Assembly (NCBI RefSeq): GCF_000428885.1
Contig: NZ_KE386810.1
Span: 360,183-394,600 of the forward strand
Direction: 5' to 3'
From: Geothrix fermentans DSM 14018
Lineage (GTDB): Bacteria > Acidobacteriota > Holophagae > Holophagales > Holophagaceae
DNA length: 34,418 bases
This document shows, one piece after another, positions 32,825 to 34,418 of the stretch. How positions within the stretch are numbered: the stretch's first letter is position 1; the number at the start of each line of letters is the position of its first letter. The notes beneath the pieces are model-generated. The model made no database searches. It had not been told where the DNA came from and was given only the letters and a program-made list of their open reading frames with translations. The position numbers were made by a program, and so were the translations under genes.

Positions 32825-32861
32825 TACGAAAAAGAGGCGGCAAAGCCGCCTCTTTTTCGTA
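32825..32861. terminator. Bidirectional intrinsic terminator
   Basis: A perfect 17-bp stem with an AAA loop. The GC core GAGGCGGC/GCCGCCTC is flanked by A5 on the left arm and T5 on the right, so each strand reads as stem plus U-run. It separates the plus-strand SGCAID gene from the convergent minus-strand gene that ends at 32875, which is exactly where a shared terminator is expected. Confidence 0.92.
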
Positions 32862-32874
32862 GATAAGGAATGAC

Positions 32875-33276
32875 TTAGAAGATCGACTCGCCCGGCTTGC
32901 GGCGCCAGGCCTCCGAGCGCTTCTGGCCCTCGACCTTCGGCTTGGCATCCTTGGCGGCGGCCAGGGTCTGCAGCAGGGAGCCGCCCACCTTGGAGGCCAC
33001 GCTCTTGGCCAGGGCCGGGGCGGCCGGAACGACGGGGGCGCTCACGGGACCGGCCGCGGGGGCCTCCGGAGCGGCGGTCTTCGCCGTGACTTCCTTCAGG
33101 CGCTTCTCGTACCAGACCTTCCGCTTGGGATCGATGGTCCGCGTCTTCGCGGCCTTCTCTCCCTTCTTGAGAACCTTGGGCTTGGGCTTCTCGCGGTCTT
33201 CACGGAGTGCGGAATCGGGCTTTGCTGCTTCTTCGAGGATTTTCGCCAGGTTTCCAAGGCCACGCAGGTTCATCAT
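32875..33276 (-). CDS. Basic low-complexity protein, unknown
   Basis: A 133-residue, Lys/Ala/Pro-rich protein. The N-terminal helix MMNLRGLGNLAKILEEAAK is followed by a strongly basic stretch (KPKPKVLKKGEKAAKTR) and a short conserved-looking patch KRKVWYEKRLKEV. An Ala/Pro-rich disordered linker follows, then a second helix (LAKSVASKVGGSLLQTLAAAK) and a basic tail ending GESIF. I recognise no family. The composition would suit nucleic-acid or membrane binding, but there is no direct evidence. Two in-frame Met codons at the start are possible. It ends 14 nt before the shared terminator, which supports it being a real gene. Confidence 0.6.
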   Translation of the reverse strand: MMNLRGLGNLAKILEEAAKPDSALREDREKPKPKVLKKGEKAAKTRTIDPKRKVWYEKRLKEVTAKTAAPEAPAAGPVSAPVVPAAPALAKSVASKVGGSLLQTLAAAKDAKPKVEGQKRSEAWRRKPGESIF

Positions 33277-33413
33277 GGTGCGGTTGCTTCTCCCAATGGG
33301 GCCACGGGCCCTCGCTCATTAGAATAACGGCAACGCATTTGCTTACATAGTGATTTATGGCACTTGAGGCGGTTTTTTGCCGCCACCCGTGCCCTCCTGG
33401 GACACTGGATCCC

Positions 33414-34301
33414 ATGGGAGCGTCCCTCAAAACCCTCAAGGCCCGGCTGGATGGCCTCTGCCTCCGGTACGACACGGCGGGGGCCCTGGAGAAGGATCCC
33501 ATCTCCGTCCCCCTGGCCTACCCCGCCGCCATGGACCGGGAGGTCGCCGCCTTCGTGGCGGCCCACCTCGCCTATGGGCGCGTGGATCCCATGATCCGGG
33601 CCGTCCGGGGGGCCCTCGCCCCCCTCGGGGCCGCTCCAGCCTCCTGGCTCCGGGAGCGCTCCGAAGCCCAGATCCGGCGGAGCCTGGAAGGCCCCCTTGC
33701 GGACTGGAGCTGGCGCTTCCACACTGCCACGGATCTGGCGTCCTGGCTGGTGGCCTGGAAGCGCCTCGACGCGGAAAGCCGGTCGGGCCTGGAACCCCAC
33801 CTCCTGCCCGCCCCCGGGGAGGAGCCCGATGCCGCCCTCTCGCGCCTGGTCCAGCGCCTCCGGGCGGAGCTGCCGGCCAGCTACGGCTCCCGGTTCTCCC
33901 TGCCCGACCCCCTGGAGGGCGCCGCCTGCAAGCGGTGGCGCATGTTCCTGCGCTGGATGGTCCGCCCCGGCTGGCCGGACCTGGGCCTCTGGAGCCGCTA
34001 TCCGGCGAGTGCCCTCATCATCCCCCTGGACACCCATGTGGCCAGGGTCTCCCGCTTCATCGGCCTCACCCGCCGGGCCACCCCCGACGGGAAGATGGCC
34101 CGCGAGATCACCGAGGCCCTGCGCCGCCTGGATGCCGCAGACCCCCTCCGCTACGACTTCGCCCTCAGCCACCTGGGCATCCTGGGCGACTGCCCCGGCG
34201 TGCGCCACCGGAGCACCTGCGCGGCATGTCCGCTGTATTCCGTGTGCCGGGCGGGCTCCGAATCCGCGGCGCGGATTCCGAGGATAGGAAAAGAGCCATG
34301 A
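33414..34301 (+). CDS. TIGR02757/DUF2400 family protein
   Basis: 295 residues from the ATG at 33414; an earlier in-frame ATG (33357) would add a Pro/Cys-rich segment without family likeness. Family marks: LKARLDGLCLRY at the N-terminus, VAAFVAAHLAYGR, KRWRMFLRWMVR, LIIPLDTHVARVSRFIGL and DPLRYDFALSHLGI. The function of the family is not established. Asp206 lies in PLDTHVARVSRFIGL, which resembles the VDTHxxRVxxR segment that carries the catalytic Asp in HhH-GPD DNA glycosylases. The C-terminus has Cys260-x8-Cys269-x2-Cys272-x5-Cys278, like the 4Fe-4S loop of endonuclease III (C-x6-C-x2-C-x5-C). This hints at a nucleic-acid-related role but does not prove it. Confidence 0.88.
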   Translation: MGASLKTLKARLDGLCLRYDTAGALEKDPISVPLAYPAAMDREVAAFVAAHLAYGRVDPMIRAVRGALAPLGAAPASWLRERSEAQIRRSLEGPLADWSWRFHTATDLASWLVAWKRLDAESRSGLEPHLLPAPGEEPDAALSRLVQRLRAELPASYGSRFSLPDPLEGAACKRWRMFLRWMVRPGWPDLGLWSRYPASALIIPLDTHVARVSRFIGLTRRATPDGKMAREITEALRRLDAADPLRYDFALSHLGILGDCPGVRHRSTCAACPLYSVCRAGSESAARIPRIGKEP

Positions 34302-34359
34302 GTTCCCGGAGCTCATGCCTGCACGCAGGCGGAACCAAGGGCCGGGCTGGCCATGTGGG

Positions 34360-34418
34360 CGACCGCCGGGTGATGGAGCAGGCTCCGGGGGAGCCTGCGG
34401 AATCGGGACCCGGCGAGG
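34360..34418. repeat. 59-nt structured dispersed element, copy B
   Basis: The second copy of the element at 2679-2737, at the very end of the window, 58 nt after the TIGR02757 gene. The inner hairpin (34378-34398) has the stem GCAGGCTCC/GGAGCCTGC and a GGG loop, and the outer 8-bp stem is unchanged. The element may continue beyond the window. The preceding 58 nt contain a small hairpin GCCTG-CACG-CAGGC (around 34316) and no gene. Confidence 0.75.

Noticed and set aside
1-34418. CRISPR array, rRNA, tRNA genes, prophage or insertion sequence with transposase
   Set aside because: No regularly spaced repeats, no cloverleaf or rRNA signatures and no transposase or integrase genes were seen. The repeats present are short and non-coding.

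Overview
The window is a very GC-rich bacterial chromosome segment with tightly packed genes. Lipoproteins with lipoboxes, a TamB-like outer-membrane biogenesis protein and OPA/MFS transporters point to a diderm (Gram-negative-type) cell. The gene mix (kbl/tdh threonine degradation, a ferrochelatase-protoporphyrinogen oxidase pair, a PilZ protein, a lone gltB, a Ser/Thr kinase joined to a TamB-like gene) and the GC level would fit Acidobacteriota of the Holophaga/Geothrix type. That assignment is an inference from general resemblance, not from a marker-gene comparison.

Layout. Positions 1-1755: repeat-rich start, then a minus-strand operon udk -> rhodanese -> Nudix hydrolase with overlapping ends. 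1809-2432: a lipoprotein with a GspG-like C-terminal domain. 2433-2780: a composite non-coding stretch with two strong hairpins, a duplicated 3' end of tdh, and a 59-nt structured repeat whose second copy ends the window. 2781-7669: tdh and kbl (threonine to glycine plus acetyl-CoA) on the minus strand, separated by a plus-strand block: a structured leader with a terminator, asnB, a PilZ gene and an 81-codon orphan. 7769-9727: a small lipoprotein and an organophosphate-type MFS transporter. 9808-10794: a P-loop protein of unknown function. 10988-14567: dnaG and rpoD, with a separate promoter before rpoD. 14696-21699: an MFS exporter, a Ser/Thr kinase overlapping a TamB-like gene, and moaD. 21700-23319: dnaX on the minus strand. 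23454-27842: gltB. 27999-29904: minus-strand radical SAM protein, YetF/DUF421 membrane protein and a DUF2914-like secreted protein. 29979-32182: hemH -> hemG with a 4-nt overlap. 32294-34301: a small conserved protein, a two-way terminator, a basic low-complexity protein and a TIGR02757-family protein.

Most genes are conserved housekeeping genes. The least explained material is between genes. First, a 59-nt element in two copies whose ten differences are all either compensated base pairs or loop bases. Second, a folded leader with a terminator abutting the asnB ribosome binding site and two possible antiterminator pairings. Third, a family of GCAGAG-rich inverted repeats around dnaG and rpoD. 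Fourth, a tdh tail duplicate that differs almost only at silent sites.
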